Source: Candidatus Rifleibacteriota bacterium | GTDB lineage: Bacteria; Muiribacteriota; Ozemobacteria; Ozemobacterales; Ozemobacteraceae | NCBI GenBank assembly: GCA_015232575.1 | Contig: JADFZL010000005.1 | Location: 261,624 to 325,623, forward strand | Length of the DNA: 64,000 bases | Reading direction: 5' to 3' | In this document: one piece after another, positions 17,145 through 25,598 of the stretch | Layout of the letters: each line of letters starts with the position of its first letter | Position numbering within the stretch: position 1 is the first letter of the stretch | Notes under the pieces: model-generated | Databases searched by the model: none | Seen by the model: the letters and a program-made list of their open reading frames with translations, nothing else | What the model was told of the DNA's origin: nothing | Made by a program: the position numbers and the translations under genes

Positions 17145-17954
17145 TCATTTGAATACATTTTCATACAAAAAAAAGACAGTTTTTGTAACAGTTGGGAGTG
17201 ATGATTTGGGAAGTAAATCCGGAACTTCAAAAACGTTTTTATATTCTTCAATGGCTTCAAAATTATTGTTATAGGCTCCTTTGAGCTTAAAATAATATTG
17301 ATACGATTTCTGAAAAATTGTTTTCATGTGATTGTGGAAAAAATCTCTGCCGAGTTTAAAATGGTTCACATCGTTGAAAACGACAAAACAGTTTTTTCCC
17401 CAAGCAGTCTTAATTTTTTCGGAAAACAATTTTAAAAATTCTTCGTGGCGACCGATATTCAAAAGAGTTGAAAAAAACTTATTCAAAAAAATAACATTAT
17501 ATTTAGACAAATCGATTTTAGGCAACTCATGAAAAACATCCGCAGTACAGAAATTGGAAGAAAATTTAGGGGGACGAAGTAACTCCCAATTCTTTTCTAT
17601 GTCTATACCATGGTAATCTACTTTCCCTTTAATCAAATTGGTCACCAAGTATTTTTCAATAGCCAGAAGATCTGAGCCAAAACCACAACCAAGTGATAAA
17701 ACATTAACTTGATTTTTGCCAAGATTTTTTATAAAAGGGTTCATATTTAAAAAGTGAAAAATCTCACTTGCATAAGAAGGTCCGTAATTCATAACATAAT
17801 AACAGCTCTTTTTTATGCATGAATATGACTCTTTTTGGCCATAATACGTTGGTTGACAACATTCTCTGCAAGAACATTGTAAAGGCTCTCTGTCTTCATG
17901 GCAACAAGAAGTATTTTCAAAGATATCTCCGCTAATTTTAAGAATTTCTTTCAT
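17145..17954 (-). CDS. Cys-rich SAM-dependent methyltransferase-like protein
   Basis: 269-residue protein that I cannot place in a named family. Residues 17-51 hold eight cysteines (CC-x8-C-x-C-x2-CC-x12-C-x4-C), probably a metal-binding module. Residues 83-135 look like a Rossmann methyltransferase: motif I VNVLSLGCGFGSDLLAIE, then YHGIDIEKNW with the acidic residue for the ribose, and STADVF-like motif (FCTADVFHE). The rest (KYNVIFLNKFFSTLL, KNCFVVFNDVNHF) fits the remaining strands. It starts 165 bp downstream of the reverse transcriptase stop. A perfect -35 TTGACA (18034-18029) in that gap with a weak -10 suggests it may also have its own promoter. Substrate unknown. Confidence 0.65.
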   Translation of the reverse strand: MKEILKISGDIFENTSCCHEDREPLQCSCRECCQPTYYGQKESYSCIKKSCYYVMNYGPSYASEIFHFLNMNPFIKNLGKNQVNVLSLGCGFGSDLLAIEKYLVTNLIKGKVDYHGIDIEKNWELLRPPKFSSNFCTADVFHELPKIDLSKYNVIFLNKFFSTLLNIGRHEEFLKLFSEKIKTAWGKNCFVVFNDVNHFKLGRDFFHNHMKTIFQKSYQYYFKLKGAYNNNFEAIEEYKNVFEVPDLLPKSSLPTVTKTVFFLYENVFK

Positions 17955-18119
17955 GGCAGCCCTATTAAAAAGCTATAATTGTTGAAATCCGAGTGTAGAT
18001 ACATTTAAAAGTAGCATTTATTGAGAATTGTCAAGCAGCTTTCTGATTGTACAAAAGCATTGTTTCTTCTCCAGAGGGTCGCGGCTTCGAAAAACAGCTG
18101 ATCTAATATCAAGTCCCGC

Positions 18120-19622
18120 TTAAATCGTTGCATAATTGTATGAACTAGATGAAGATAAAAGTATTGGAATCCCAATATTAATAATTCCTTTTTGAATTGC
18201 CTGGTAGACCCTTAGAAAGCTTGGGATTGTATAAGGCCGCGTTTTTTTGACTACCTTTTTCTTAAATCCAAAAACCAAATTTGGCCTGGGAACATTAAAA
18301 GGAAATTTCTGAGTCAACCTAAACTTATGACAAGACAAAATCTGGAGCCGCTTTCGAACAGTGTTGAATATTGAATCGACCAACCAACCATCTAACCCCT
18401 TAAGCTGCTCAATGTCATCAACAAAAGGATAGTAACTCATAATCCCCTTAAATCGGATTTGCTTAATTCTTCCCCGCAAAAGGGCTGCTAAATATTTTTC
18501 AGATAGTGCTCCATATAAAAACCGTCTAATCATGTGAATAGCCGATAATAACGCATGGTCCATGTTATTTGCGGGGATCTTAATTGAACGAAAGGGTGTT
18601 CTAGAAATTGGCTGAATTAGTGTTGAGTATAGGATGTAGCTAATTCGCCCCTTTATCCTATCAACAGCCTTTTTCTTTATTGAAACTTTCTCAGGAGAAA
18701 TTGTATAGCCCAAAAAGTCAAAGCCATTCACCTTTGGCTTGAATTCTGATGGAAAACCTTTCTTTGCAACGATGCTTACTCCATCAGACTTTTTTAAATT
18801 AATTTTAATTCCCGATTGCTTTGAAAAATCATAAATTATATCCACTGCTTGGCATATTTTTGTATAGTCAGTAGACCAAACAACTGTATCATCAGCATAG
18901 CGAGCAAATTTCAATCCGTTTTTTTCAAGGTTTTTGTCGAGCTCCCAGCATGCTAGGTTTGCCAGAAAAAGCGATATGGATGTACCCTGGGGAACTCCTT
19001 TGTTTCGTGGTTTCAGAAAAGCTTGGATTATATCCCGTTCGTTTCGTGAAATTGAAAATCCATTTTTGTTGAATTGTTCATAAAGATAATTGTGGTCTAT
19101 TGAGCCAAAGAAATCCGAAAAATCAAATTCAGCTACAAAAAGTCTAGCTGATTCTTTTAATTCCAGAGATATGTCCTGAATCGCATAATGAGCATTCCTG
19201 TCATCTCGATATGCATAGGCAAATGAGCTAAAACGGTGTTTGTTCTTGGAAAGTAATTGGCCGTAAATTAGATTCGATACAGCTTGATCCGGAATTTGAT
19301 AAATAGAAATCAAACGCTCCCCCCCGGTTGCCTTGGGAATTCTTTTCTCATAGGGTGTGTTTGGAAGATAAGTGCCTGAAACAATTTTTTTCGCAATAGA
19401 TTTAGCTATTGCCTTTCTGTGTTTGAAAACGTAGAAAGGGTTAAACTTCCGATCCTCATCCCAATAGTCAGGAATTTTAATTAATTTCTTTGCCTGAGGA
19501 TCTATGAAGTTTTTCTTCCTAATCCATTTTATATGAAGATCATTATGATAGCTCTGATATCGAAGGATTAGTTTTTCACATTCCCAGGAGATTCCTTGGG
19601 AAATTAATTCTTCAACTTTCAT
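18120..19622 (-). CDS. Reverse transcriptase, probable defence-type (non-intron) with upstream RNA
   Basis: 500-residue RNA-directed DNA polymerase. Palm motifs are intact: DFSDFFGSIDH (about 167-177), GVPQGTSISLFLANL (about 209-223) and the catalytic YADD (242-245), then INLKKSDGV and NGFDFLGYTIS. The C-terminal about 180 residues are a helical thumb-like region with KGIMSYYPFVDDIEQLKGLDGWL. There is no maturase-associated HNH domain and no zinc finger. An upstream in-frame GTG at 19679 lies inside an RNA hairpin; the ATG at 19622 has GGAG 4 nt upstream and is preferred. It begins 21 nt after a structured RNA (19644-19797). This layout resembles single-gene ncRNA-dependent defence systems such as DRT2 or DRT9, but the class is not resolved. 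Confidence 0.9.
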   Translation of the reverse strand: MKVEELISQGISWECEKLILRYQSYHNDLHIKWIRKKNFIDPQAKKLIKIPDYWDEDRKFNPFYVFKHRKAIAKSIAKKIVSGTYLPNTPYEKRIPKATGGERLISIYQIPDQAVSNLIYGQLLSKNKHRFSSFAYAYRDDRNAHYAIQDISLELKESARLFVAEFDFSDFFGSIDHNYLYEQFNKNGFSISRNERDIIQAFLKPRNKGVPQGTSISLFLANLACWELDKNLEKNGLKFARYADDTVVWSTDYTKICQAVDIIYDFSKQSGIKINLKKSDGVSIVAKKGFPSEFKPKVNGFDFLGYTISPEKVSIKKKAVDRIKGRISYILYSTLIQPISRTPFRSIKIPANNMDHALLSAIHMIRRFLYGALSEKYLAALLRGRIKQIRFKGIMSYYPFVDDIEQLKGLDGWLVDSIFNTVRKRLQILSCHKFRLTQKFPFNVPRPNLVFGFKKKVVKKTRPYTIPSFLRVYQAIQKGIINIGIPILLSSSSSYNYATI

Positions 19623-19643
19623 TGGACTCCAATCTCTTGAACG

Positions 19644-19797
19644 AAGCCCCCAGGACAATAGTCTGTGCGCATTGCGCACAGACCACCACGGTTAGACTCA
19701 AGGTAAAAGTAGGTTCTCCTTTGAATCTTATCTGACGACAAGACCTGCAATCGATAACATGATCGAACTGAGTTAACCGTTTGTCCCCTAGGGACTT
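19644..19797 (-). ncRNA. Structured RNA upstream of the reverse transcriptase (three-way junction)
   Basis: Hand-folded minus-strand RNA of 154 nt. Stem 1 pairs its two ends: 19797-19781 with 19658-19644, 15 pairs (two of them G-U) and one 2-nt bulge. Stem 2 joins ACGGTTA-ACTCA (19780-19769) with TGAGT-C-TAACCGT (19700-19688), 12 pairs around one bulged base, enclosing a 68-nt distal region. Stem 3 is a perfect 10-bp hairpin GTCTGTGCGC/GCGCACAGAC with a 3-nt loop (19661-19683). Stems 1 and 2 abut without unpaired bases, so they could stack. A promoter directly upstream would start the transcript at its first base. Candidate template or cofactor RNA for the adjacent reverse transcriptase. Confidence 0.75.
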
Positions 19798-19803
19798 GAA
19801 AGA

Positions 19804-19832
19804 AAAATATCAAAAAAATGTGAATAAGTCAA
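19804..19832 (-). promoter_or_regulatory. Promoter of the structured RNA and reverse transcriptase
   Basis: Minus strand TTGACT (19832-19827), 17-nt spacer, TATTTT (19809-19804). Expected transcription start is about 7 nt further, at 19797-19798, which coincides with the base of stem 1 of the RNA. The agreement between promoter position and folding supports both. Confidence 0.7.
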
Positions 19833-20137
19833 GATAAACCATCCAATATTTGTTTCTATTATTCTGTCGAATAGCATCTCATTTTGGTAAACATAGCGAA
19901 GTAATGAGAAGTTGATACTGGTGTAACAATTGAGTTGCCATTTACACACTTTTCGCTCTTTGGCGAAAATAGGGATTAATGAGAAATCCCAACACTTAAG
20001 TTACGAATTGATTCACTTAATCCATTATCGCCCTAGCTCCTCATATTTCGAGTAGGTCAACGCGCAGTTCACTTGGGGAGCCGGATCTTAGATCGAAATG
20101 ACAGCAATTTATCGAAATTAAGTGGTTTAGCTGCTGT
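19833..20137. other. Intergenic spacer between the reverse transcriptase locus and the permease operon end
   Basis: No reading frame with a plausible start is seen here. It holds two small hairpins, TTTTCGC/GCGAAAA near 19950-19970 and GGGATT/AATCCC near 19972-19990. The segment near 20090-20101 matches 11 bases of the dispersed palindromic repeat, too short to call a copy. No integrase, attachment-site duplication or tRNA fragment was recognised at this edge of the island. Confidence 0.5.
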
Positions 20138-21358
20138 TCACACTGGTCTAAGCGCGGCTACAGTGCTTTGCCGCAGAGAAATATAACCTGCTATTAATCC
20201 TGCTGATATTCCGCCTGCAGATGAAAAAAATATTCCGGCAAAAACAATTGAAGGATAATAAATTATAAACTCGGAAATTTTTCTCATACCGAAAATAGTT
20301 TCAAAAGGAGCAAAGTAATACATCAATAACCCGGCGATACATCCGAAAAAACCGCCTGAAAATGAGGTTATTGATGATTCGAGAATGACTTGAATCATTA
20401 CGTTTCGATCACTCCAGCCGATTGCTTTTAAGATTCCAAAATCACGCTGGCGTTCAATAACTGACGAAATCTGTGACTTTAAGGAAAACAGAAAAGTTCC
20501 GCCTCCGATTAATAAAATTAACAGCCAGACTGAATTGGAATTAATGCCCAGGGCTTTAATCGCAGGTTTGAAACAACTATATGTTGTACCAACGCTTCCA
20601 TCCAGAAGTTTTTTCACATCTTCTATGGCCTGTAACTGAACTGTCGAGCTTTTAGCTTCGATGAGAAAAATGTTTGCGGAACCTTTCAGCGGCTGTTTCA
20701 GTCTTTTTCCAATAACTCTCTCAGCGTCTTCATAAGCCAGATAAATATCCGCCTTAACCGGCCTGATGCCCGGATCCACTATTGCAGCAATCGGAAATTC
20801 CTCACCTGAAATGGTAACTTTCATTCCTGTCTTCAATCCGTGAGACATGGCAAAACCAATTTCCAGCATTGCCGAGCCGCTTGCTTTCAAATATTCTCCA
20901 GATATTACATCGCTTTTTGCGCAACAGGTATTCCCAACCGCCGATTGATTCGCAAGATCAAATCCACCAATATTGTACATGAATCCACTGATTGGATTAC
21001 GATAACGGAAAAGAAGAAATGGAGATGAATCTTTTACGCCGGGAAGATTTTTTATTTTTTCCGCATAATCTATTGGTACCAGACGGGAAACAACTGAATT
21101 AGCCGCAAAGCCTTCGTTGTCGGGGTCCAGAAGAAGGTCTGAAAGATATTTTGTATCGTCAGACTTCAACGGCACAAAACCCATAAAGTGAACTCCAGTT
21201 CGCTGAAGTATTTCCCCTTCAACATCGCGCGAAAAAAGCAGCAGATGGCCAATTCCAACCATCATCGAAACTACAAGGAAATATCCAAGGAAGTTTGAAA
21301 CAGCTCTGGTCCTGTTCCTCGAAAATTCTCTCAATAAGCACGTCAGTGAATCATTCAC
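20138..21358 (-). CDS. MacB/FtsX-type ABC transporter permease (copy 1)
   Basis: 406-residue inner-membrane permease with one N-terminal membrane helix (about 22-45), a large extracytoplasmic domain and three C-terminal helices (about 285-400). The FtsX core is clear: RQRDFGILKAIGWSDRNVMIQVILESSITSFSGGFFGC. The extracytoplasmic part has GVHFMGFVP near its start and a CC pair (NTCCAKSDVISGEYL). It is last of a leftward set of three paralogous permeases and one ATPase, 10 bp after copy 2. MacB-type systems are mechanotransmitters acting on periplasmic substrates or lipoproteins; the substrate is unknown. Confidence 0.88.
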   Translation of the reverse strand: MNDSLTCLLREFSRNRTRAVSNFLGYFLVVSMMVGIGHLLLFSRDVEGEILQRTGVHFMGFVPLKSDDTKYLSDLLLDPDNEGFAANSVVSRLVPIDYAEKIKNLPGVKDSSPFLLFRYRNPISGFMYNIGGFDLANQSAVGNTCCAKSDVISGEYLKASGSAMLEIGFAMSHGLKTGMKVTISGEEFPIAAIVDPGIRPVKADIYLAYEDAERVIGKRLKQPLKGSANIFLIEAKSSTVQLQAIEDVKKLLDGSVGTTYSCFKPAIKALGINSNSVWLLILLIGGGTFLFSLKSQISSVIERQRDFGILKAIGWSDRNVMIQVILESSITSFSGGFFGCIAGLLMYYFAPFETIFGMRKISEFIIYYPSIVFAGIFFSSAGGISAGLIAGYISLRQSTVAALRPV

Positions 21359-21368
21359 AATTAAAATC

Positions 21369-22595
21369 TCAGAACTTTCTTAACATATCTGCAGGAGGCT
21401 CCCTGATTGCCAACATAACGGGAATGCCCCCTGAAACCACACCTGAAATGCAGGTCATGCAAAACCCCGCAATCAGAATAATCGGCGTTACATCGGAATT
21501 CCAGCCGGCATTGAAATTAATAACAAATTCAAAAGGCATCAGAATAATAAACAGAGCAGAAAGACAGCCTGAAATTCCTCCAGTCAGAGACTGTAACAAT
21601 GATTCAGCAAGAATTTGACTGATAATGTTGGCGTCAGTCCAGCCGATTGCCCTCAGAATTCCAATATCGCGTCTGCGTTCCACAAGTAATGCCATTTGCG
21701 ACTTCATTGAGAAAAGCATTGCGGTTATAAAAACAATTGCAACGAGCAACCACAGAGTCTTTTCATCAGCGCCCATTACTTTTGAGGCCTGAACAAAGCA
21801 ATTGTAGGTATCTATCACACAACCCGGGAGAATTTTTTTCACTTCGTCCATGGCGATGTTGTGAGTTTCGGCGCTGGAAGCTTCGACAAGAATAATATTT
21901 GCTTCACTTGCTAATGGAGCAGTAAGTCTGTTACTGATAACGTTTTCTGCGTCTGCAAAAGTAAGATAAACTCCGGCTTTTGCTGGGCGAATTCCGGGGC
22001 GGAGAATTCCCTTAACAATAAAGTCTTTACCTGCCAGATTAATACTGGAACCTGGTTTCAAACCTGTTGAAACTGCAAAACTTTCTTCAAGAAGTACAAG
22101 GCCACGATCATTCGAAAGCAAAAATTCGCCACTTATAATGTCTGACTTCTGGATTGAATTGCCGCTGACTGAAATCACACTGGCCGGATCAAAACCTCCA
22201 ATTAAAAATGTGAAACCAATTTGAGGGCTTTTTATTTTAAAGAGAAGAAAACCCGAAGCATCCTTAATCTCTGGAATTTTTTTGATTTTTTCCAGGATGT
22301 TTAACGGAAGAAGTTTTGTTCTTGAAGGGTCCGAAAAAAAACCTTCCTCCAGTGGTTTAAGTGGAATTTTGGTTGTCGAAGCAACAGGGCTCGATTCGAT
22401 TCCTTCAGGCACATAGACAAGAAAATGGGTGCCAAGGTTGTTCAGGATTATATTCTTCGATTTTGCTGAAACAGTGAGCATATTAGCAAGAATAACCAAT
22501 AACGCAACAGCAAAAAAATGTCCTGCAATATTGGCAAAGGTGCGTTCTTTTCTGCGAAAAGATTCTCTCTTGGCTGATTTCAATAACTCAAGCAT
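21369..22595 (-). CDS. MacB/FtsX-type ABC transporter permease (copy 2)
   Basis: 408 residues with the same topology as copy 1: N-terminal helix (about 22-44), extracytoplasmic domain with LGTHFLVYVPEG, then the FtsX core VERRRDIGILRAIGWTDANIISQILAESLLQSLTGGISGC. The position of the CC pair found in the other two copies is NSIQKSDIISGEF here, so the cysteines are lost. It overlaps the ATPase gene by 8 bp, so it is translationally coupled to it. Confidence 0.88.
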   Translation of the reverse strand: MLELLKSAKRESFRRKERTFANIAGHFFAVALLVILANMLTVSAKSKNIILNNLGTHFLVYVPEGIESSPVASTTKIPLKPLEEGFFSDPSRTKLLPLNILEKIKKIPEIKDASGFLLFKIKSPQIGFTFLIGGFDPASVISVSGNSIQKSDIISGEFLLSNDRGLVLLEESFAVSTGLKPGSSINLAGKDFIVKGILRPGIRPAKAGVYLTFADAENVISNRLTAPLASEANIILVEASSAETHNIAMDEVKKILPGCVIDTYNCFVQASKVMGADEKTLWLLVAIVFITAMLFSMKSQMALLVERRRDIGILRAIGWTDANIISQILAESLLQSLTGGISGCLSALFIILMPFEFVINFNAGWNSDVTPIILIAGFCMTCISGVVSGGIPVMLAIREPPADMLRKF

Positions 22596-23286
22596 GATTT
22601 AAGTTAATCTGGCCGTCTTTCATTTGAAAGATCTGATCTGCAAAAGATTCTGGAAAGTTTCCGTGGGTGGTGACAACAAGTGTAGCACCTCTGGTTTTTA
22701 CTGGTACAAGCAGTTTCTCAATTATTTCATTTGCTGTTTCAGGGTCTACATCGCCCGTTGGTTCATCGGCCAGAATTAAGGTCGGATCGTTGGCAAGAGT
22801 TCTTGCAATTGCAACGCGCTGTTGCTGACCCACACTGAGCTCAGATGGAAGATTGTCCAGCCTGTCGCCCAGCCCAAGCTCTGTCAACAATGATTCTACT
22901 TTCTGCCTCCGAATTGATTCATCTATTCCTGAATGCATTAAAACAGCCTCAACGTTTTCAGCCGCTGTCCAGGAGCTGAGCAGATTGAAATTCTGAAAAA
23001 TTATTCCAATTTTTTTTCTTCTTAAAAGTGCAAGTTCTTCATTTGAGAGGTTTTCAAAACCAATGCCTTCGAATGAAATAGACCCTGCTGAAGGTCGGTC
23101 CAGGCCGCCAAGAAGGCTTAAGAGTGTGGATTTGCCAACACCGCTGCGACCTTTTATTACTATTACTTTTCCACTTTCAAATGCAAAATTTATCTGATCA
23201 AAAACTTTTATTTCTTTGCCGTTCAGAAAAAAGCTTTTCTTTAAATCTTTTGCTTCCAGAACGTTTTTTTTAATATTATCTTCCAT
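22588..23286 (-). CDS. ABC transporter ATP-binding protein (LolD/MacB class)
   Basis: 232-residue ATPase with Walker A GRSGVGKSTLLSLLGG, Q-loop FQNFNLL, signature LSVGQQQRVAIARTLA, Walker B LILADEPTGDVD and switch His in VVTTHG. This is the class that powers FtsX-fold permeases (LolCDE, MacB, FtsE). It is the only ATPase beside three permeases, so it probably serves homo- or heterodimers of them. 186 bp separate its start from permease copy 3; no gene is seen in that gap. Confidence 0.95.
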   Translation of the reverse strand: MEDNIKKNVLEAKDLKKSFFLNGKEIKVFDQINFAFESGKVIVIKGRSGVGKSTLLSLLGGLDRPSAGSISFEGIGFENLSNEELALLRRKKIGIIFQNFNLLSSWTAAENVEAVLMHSGIDESIRRQKVESLLTELGLGDRLDNLPSELSVGQQQRVAIARTLANDPTLILADEPTGDVDPETANEIIEKLLVPVKTRGATLVVTTHGNFPESFADQIFQMKDGQINLNHA

Positions 23287-23472
23287 AAATCTTCCTCATT
23301 TCTGAATCATTAATTTTTCGTATATACTCACTCACCCTAACCCCCACTGCCCCATGAACTTAAGAAATCAGATCTATCCCGTCGATTGAGATTACAACAA
23401 ATCCTTACTGATTCAGGTTTCCTTAAGTTTGTGACTGAGACCAATGAATTGAGTAGATACTTTTTTTGTTAG

Positions 23473-24786
23473 TTAGATGCGGCGCAGAGCTTCAGCCGGA
23501 CTTTGCCTGGAAGCATGAAGAGCTGGAAAAAAACCTGCAATAGAGCCACCTGCCATTGCCAGCAATATTCCTGCCAACAAAACCATGGGTGAAATTGAAG
23601 GTTCTATGACCGTCTGCACTCCAAGAATTATTTTTACTGGAACAAAATATATAAAAAGAACTCCTGCCAGACATCCTGTTAACCCGCCAATAAGAGCCTG
23701 AAGAATCGCTTCAGTTAAAATCTGAATAACAATGTTTGCGTTTGTCCAGCCAATGGCTTTTAAAACGGCAATTTCATGCCTTCTTTCAATCACCGAAGTA
23801 TATTGTGACTTCATTGACAGAAAAATAGCTGACAATCCAAGCGCAAGGGTTACAAGCCCTGCCGATCGTGCACTTATTCCAATTACTTCAGAAGCCGGAC
23901 GATAACAGGCATAAGACGTAACAAGTCCGCTCTTTAAAATTTCCTTGATCTTTTCAATTGCCGCATCCTGTTTTAACGCAGACGCCACCTCAATTAATAA
24001 AATGTTCATTTCCTGAAAAAGGGGCGATCTTATACGGCGGTTAATTACTCTCTCAGCATCTTTGAAAGAAATGTAAACATCTGCTTTTGCCGGTCTGACT
24101 CCCGGATTCACGATTCCAATAACAGGAAAAGTCTCACCTGACAGTTTAATGAAGGAATAGCCAACTTTCAGATTCCTTGCTTTTGCATAACCTTCTTCAA
24201 GCAGAGCAACCCCGCTATCACCAGGATTAATGAAAGAACCGCTTGTCAGATCTCCGTTTGCACAACAGGTGGTACCAACAACCTGCTTATTTGACGGATC
24301 AAAGCCTCCAACTGTAAATAGATGTCCGTCGCTGGAATCTTTGATGCGGAATAAAAGATAGGGAGAAACATCTTTGAACAATTCAGGAAATTTTATTACC
24401 TCACTGGCAACTGAAAACGGAATAATTTTAGTTATTACACCATTCGCAATGAAACCTTCGTTTTTCAGATCAAACGGCTTTTTATTACATCCCAGACATT
24501 CTTTACACATCTCTTTGCAGCGGTCAGGAATTGTTCCGGATGCGATAAGAGCATTCATTTCAGCCGGAGTCAGCGAAGCCACTTCTGTACAACCCGGCAG
24601 GAAGGTCATGAAATGAACACCTGTTCCATTCAGAATAGAGTCTTCAACTGCATTTGAAAAAAACAGGATATTCAGCATTACCACCATTATTCCAACGGCA
24701 AGAAAAAAGCCAAAAACATTAGAAAGAAAACGGCCTTTCCTTCGCAAAAGCTCACGAAAAACGCATTTAAAAAGACTTTTCATCAA
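23473..24786 (-). CDS. MacB/FtsX-type ABC transporter permease (copy 3), Cys-rich ectodomain
   Basis: 437 residues, the longest of the three paralogues. The FtsX core is RRHEIAVLKAIGWTNANIVIQILTEAILQALIGGLTGC. Its ectodomain has an insertion near residues 65-105 with C-x3-C-x2-C-x2-C (RCKEMCKECLGCNKK) and a further Cys upstream, plus the CC pair TTCCANGDLTSG. The cysteines face the periplasm and suggest disulphides or a metal site. It starts 7 bp downstream of an exported protein gene, in the same transcript. Confidence 0.88.
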   Translation of the reverse strand: MMKSLFKCVFRELLRRKGRFLSNVFGFFLAVGIMVVMLNILFFSNAVEDSILNGTGVHFMTFLPGCTEVASLTPAEMNALIASGTIPDRCKEMCKECLGCNKKPFDLKNEGFIANGVITKIIPFSVASEVIKFPELFKDVSPYLLFRIKDSSDGHLFTVGGFDPSNKQVVGTTCCANGDLTSGSFINPGDSGVALLEEGYAKARNLKVGYSFIKLSGETFPVIGIVNPGVRPAKADVYISFKDAERVINRRIRSPLFQEMNILLIEVASALKQDAAIEKIKEILKSGLVTSYACYRPASEVIGISARSAGLVTLALGLSAIFLSMKSQYTSVIERRHEIAVLKAIGWTNANIVIQILTEAILQALIGGLTGCLAGVLFIYFVPVKIILGVQTVIEPSISPMVLLAGILLAMAGGSIAGFFPALHASRQSPAEALRRI

Positions 24787-24793
24787 TTATTCC

Positions 24794-25483
24794 TTATCTG
24801 GACACATTAAATTTCAATTGATAAAACTTTACGTCAAAAAATTCCTCCATAGGCGTTTTTAAAAAGGAAAAGCGAAAAAATGCTGCACCGCCCGTAAGAA
24901 AGTCAAAGTTTACAATTTGATCAAAATGATACTCGTTAATTATCTTGAGTTCTTCAACAAAAGGAATCTTTCCACTGCTTGCCATTGCAAGAACTCGAAC
25001 AGTGGCAATTTCACGCCTGCCGGTTCTTACAAGCATAAAATTCTTATCAAAATCGTCGTAATCATTTGCTATCTGAAACATGAAGTCAAGCCAGATAATG
25101 CCGGAAGCACTGCTGGCAACGAGTGAAAGTGATGAACGATTCATTGGGATTTCATCTGAATACTCAAAATTTCTTTCTGGAAAAAAGTCGGAAATTGAGC
25201 ATTTCAATGATTTTCTGGAGAAATCAGAAATTGGATTTTCTGTAAGGGAAACAATCCATGTCGGTTTTTTAAGTTCTGGATTCCTTTTACAGATTTCCTC
25301 AAAAAGCAAGTTAAACGATTCAACACTCATATCTGAATCACCAATAATGTTTTCACCTCTCCAATTGTGCAAAGAATCGTTGCACGCGAATATCGGAGAT
25401 ATTACAAATGCAAAAACTGAAAAAACAAATATTATCGCGTAGTACTTTCTCAACATATTAATCATCAGCCTGATCCACTTCAA
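24794..25483 (-). CDS. Exported protein of unknown function
   Basis: 229-residue protein that I do not recognise. The N-terminus has a hydrophobic export segment (YYAIIFVFSVFAFVISPIFA) followed by Cys; FAC is a poor lipobox because of Phe at -2, so type I cleavage is as likely as lipidation. The mature part has no clear motif and no further membrane helix. The frame opens with TTG at 25483; ATG codons at residues 7 and 10 are alternative starts. It lies between the prepilin genes and the permease genes, so it may be a partner of either. Confidence 0.6.
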   Translation of the reverse strand: MKWIRLMINMLRKYYAIIFVFSVFAFVISPIFACNDSLHNWRGENIIGDSDMSVESFNLLFEEICKRNPELKKPTWIVSLTENPISDFSRKSLKCSISDFFPERNFEYSDEIPMNRSSLSLVASSASGIIWLDFMFQIANDYDDFDKNFMLVRTGRREIATVRVLAMASSGKIPFVEELKIINEYHFDQIVNFDFLTGGAAFFRFSFLKTPMEEFFDVKFYQLKFNVSR

Positions 25484-25598
25484 TCAAAAATGACCTGCAA
25501 CATATTATATCAACTCTCATCGAAAAATTCCTATTTTCGCCTTTCACGATGAGAGTTTTAAATCAGAAAACAAGAAGGTTTCTATGTCTTTATGTATA

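Noticed and set aside
18120..19622. Group II intron maturase or diversity-generating retroelement
   Set aside because: No HNH/En domain or intron RNA ends were seen, and no Avd gene or template/variable repeat pair near a C-type lectin target was found.
19622..19679. GTG start of the reverse transcriptase at 19679
   Set aside because: It lies inside the perfect hairpin of the upstream RNA and has no ribosome-binding site; ATG 19622 has GGAG close by.
20085..20104. Fifth copy of the palindromic repeat
   Set aside because: Only about 11 bases (GTCATTTCGAT on the minus strand) match; the rest of the element is absent.
11544..20137. Integrative element with attachment sites
   Set aside because: No integrase, transposase, flanking direct repeat or tRNA fragment was recognised at either edge.
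24794..25483. Lipoprotein call for the exported unknown protein
   Set aside because: The putative lipobox IFAC has Phe at -2, which is disfavoured; left as exported protein.
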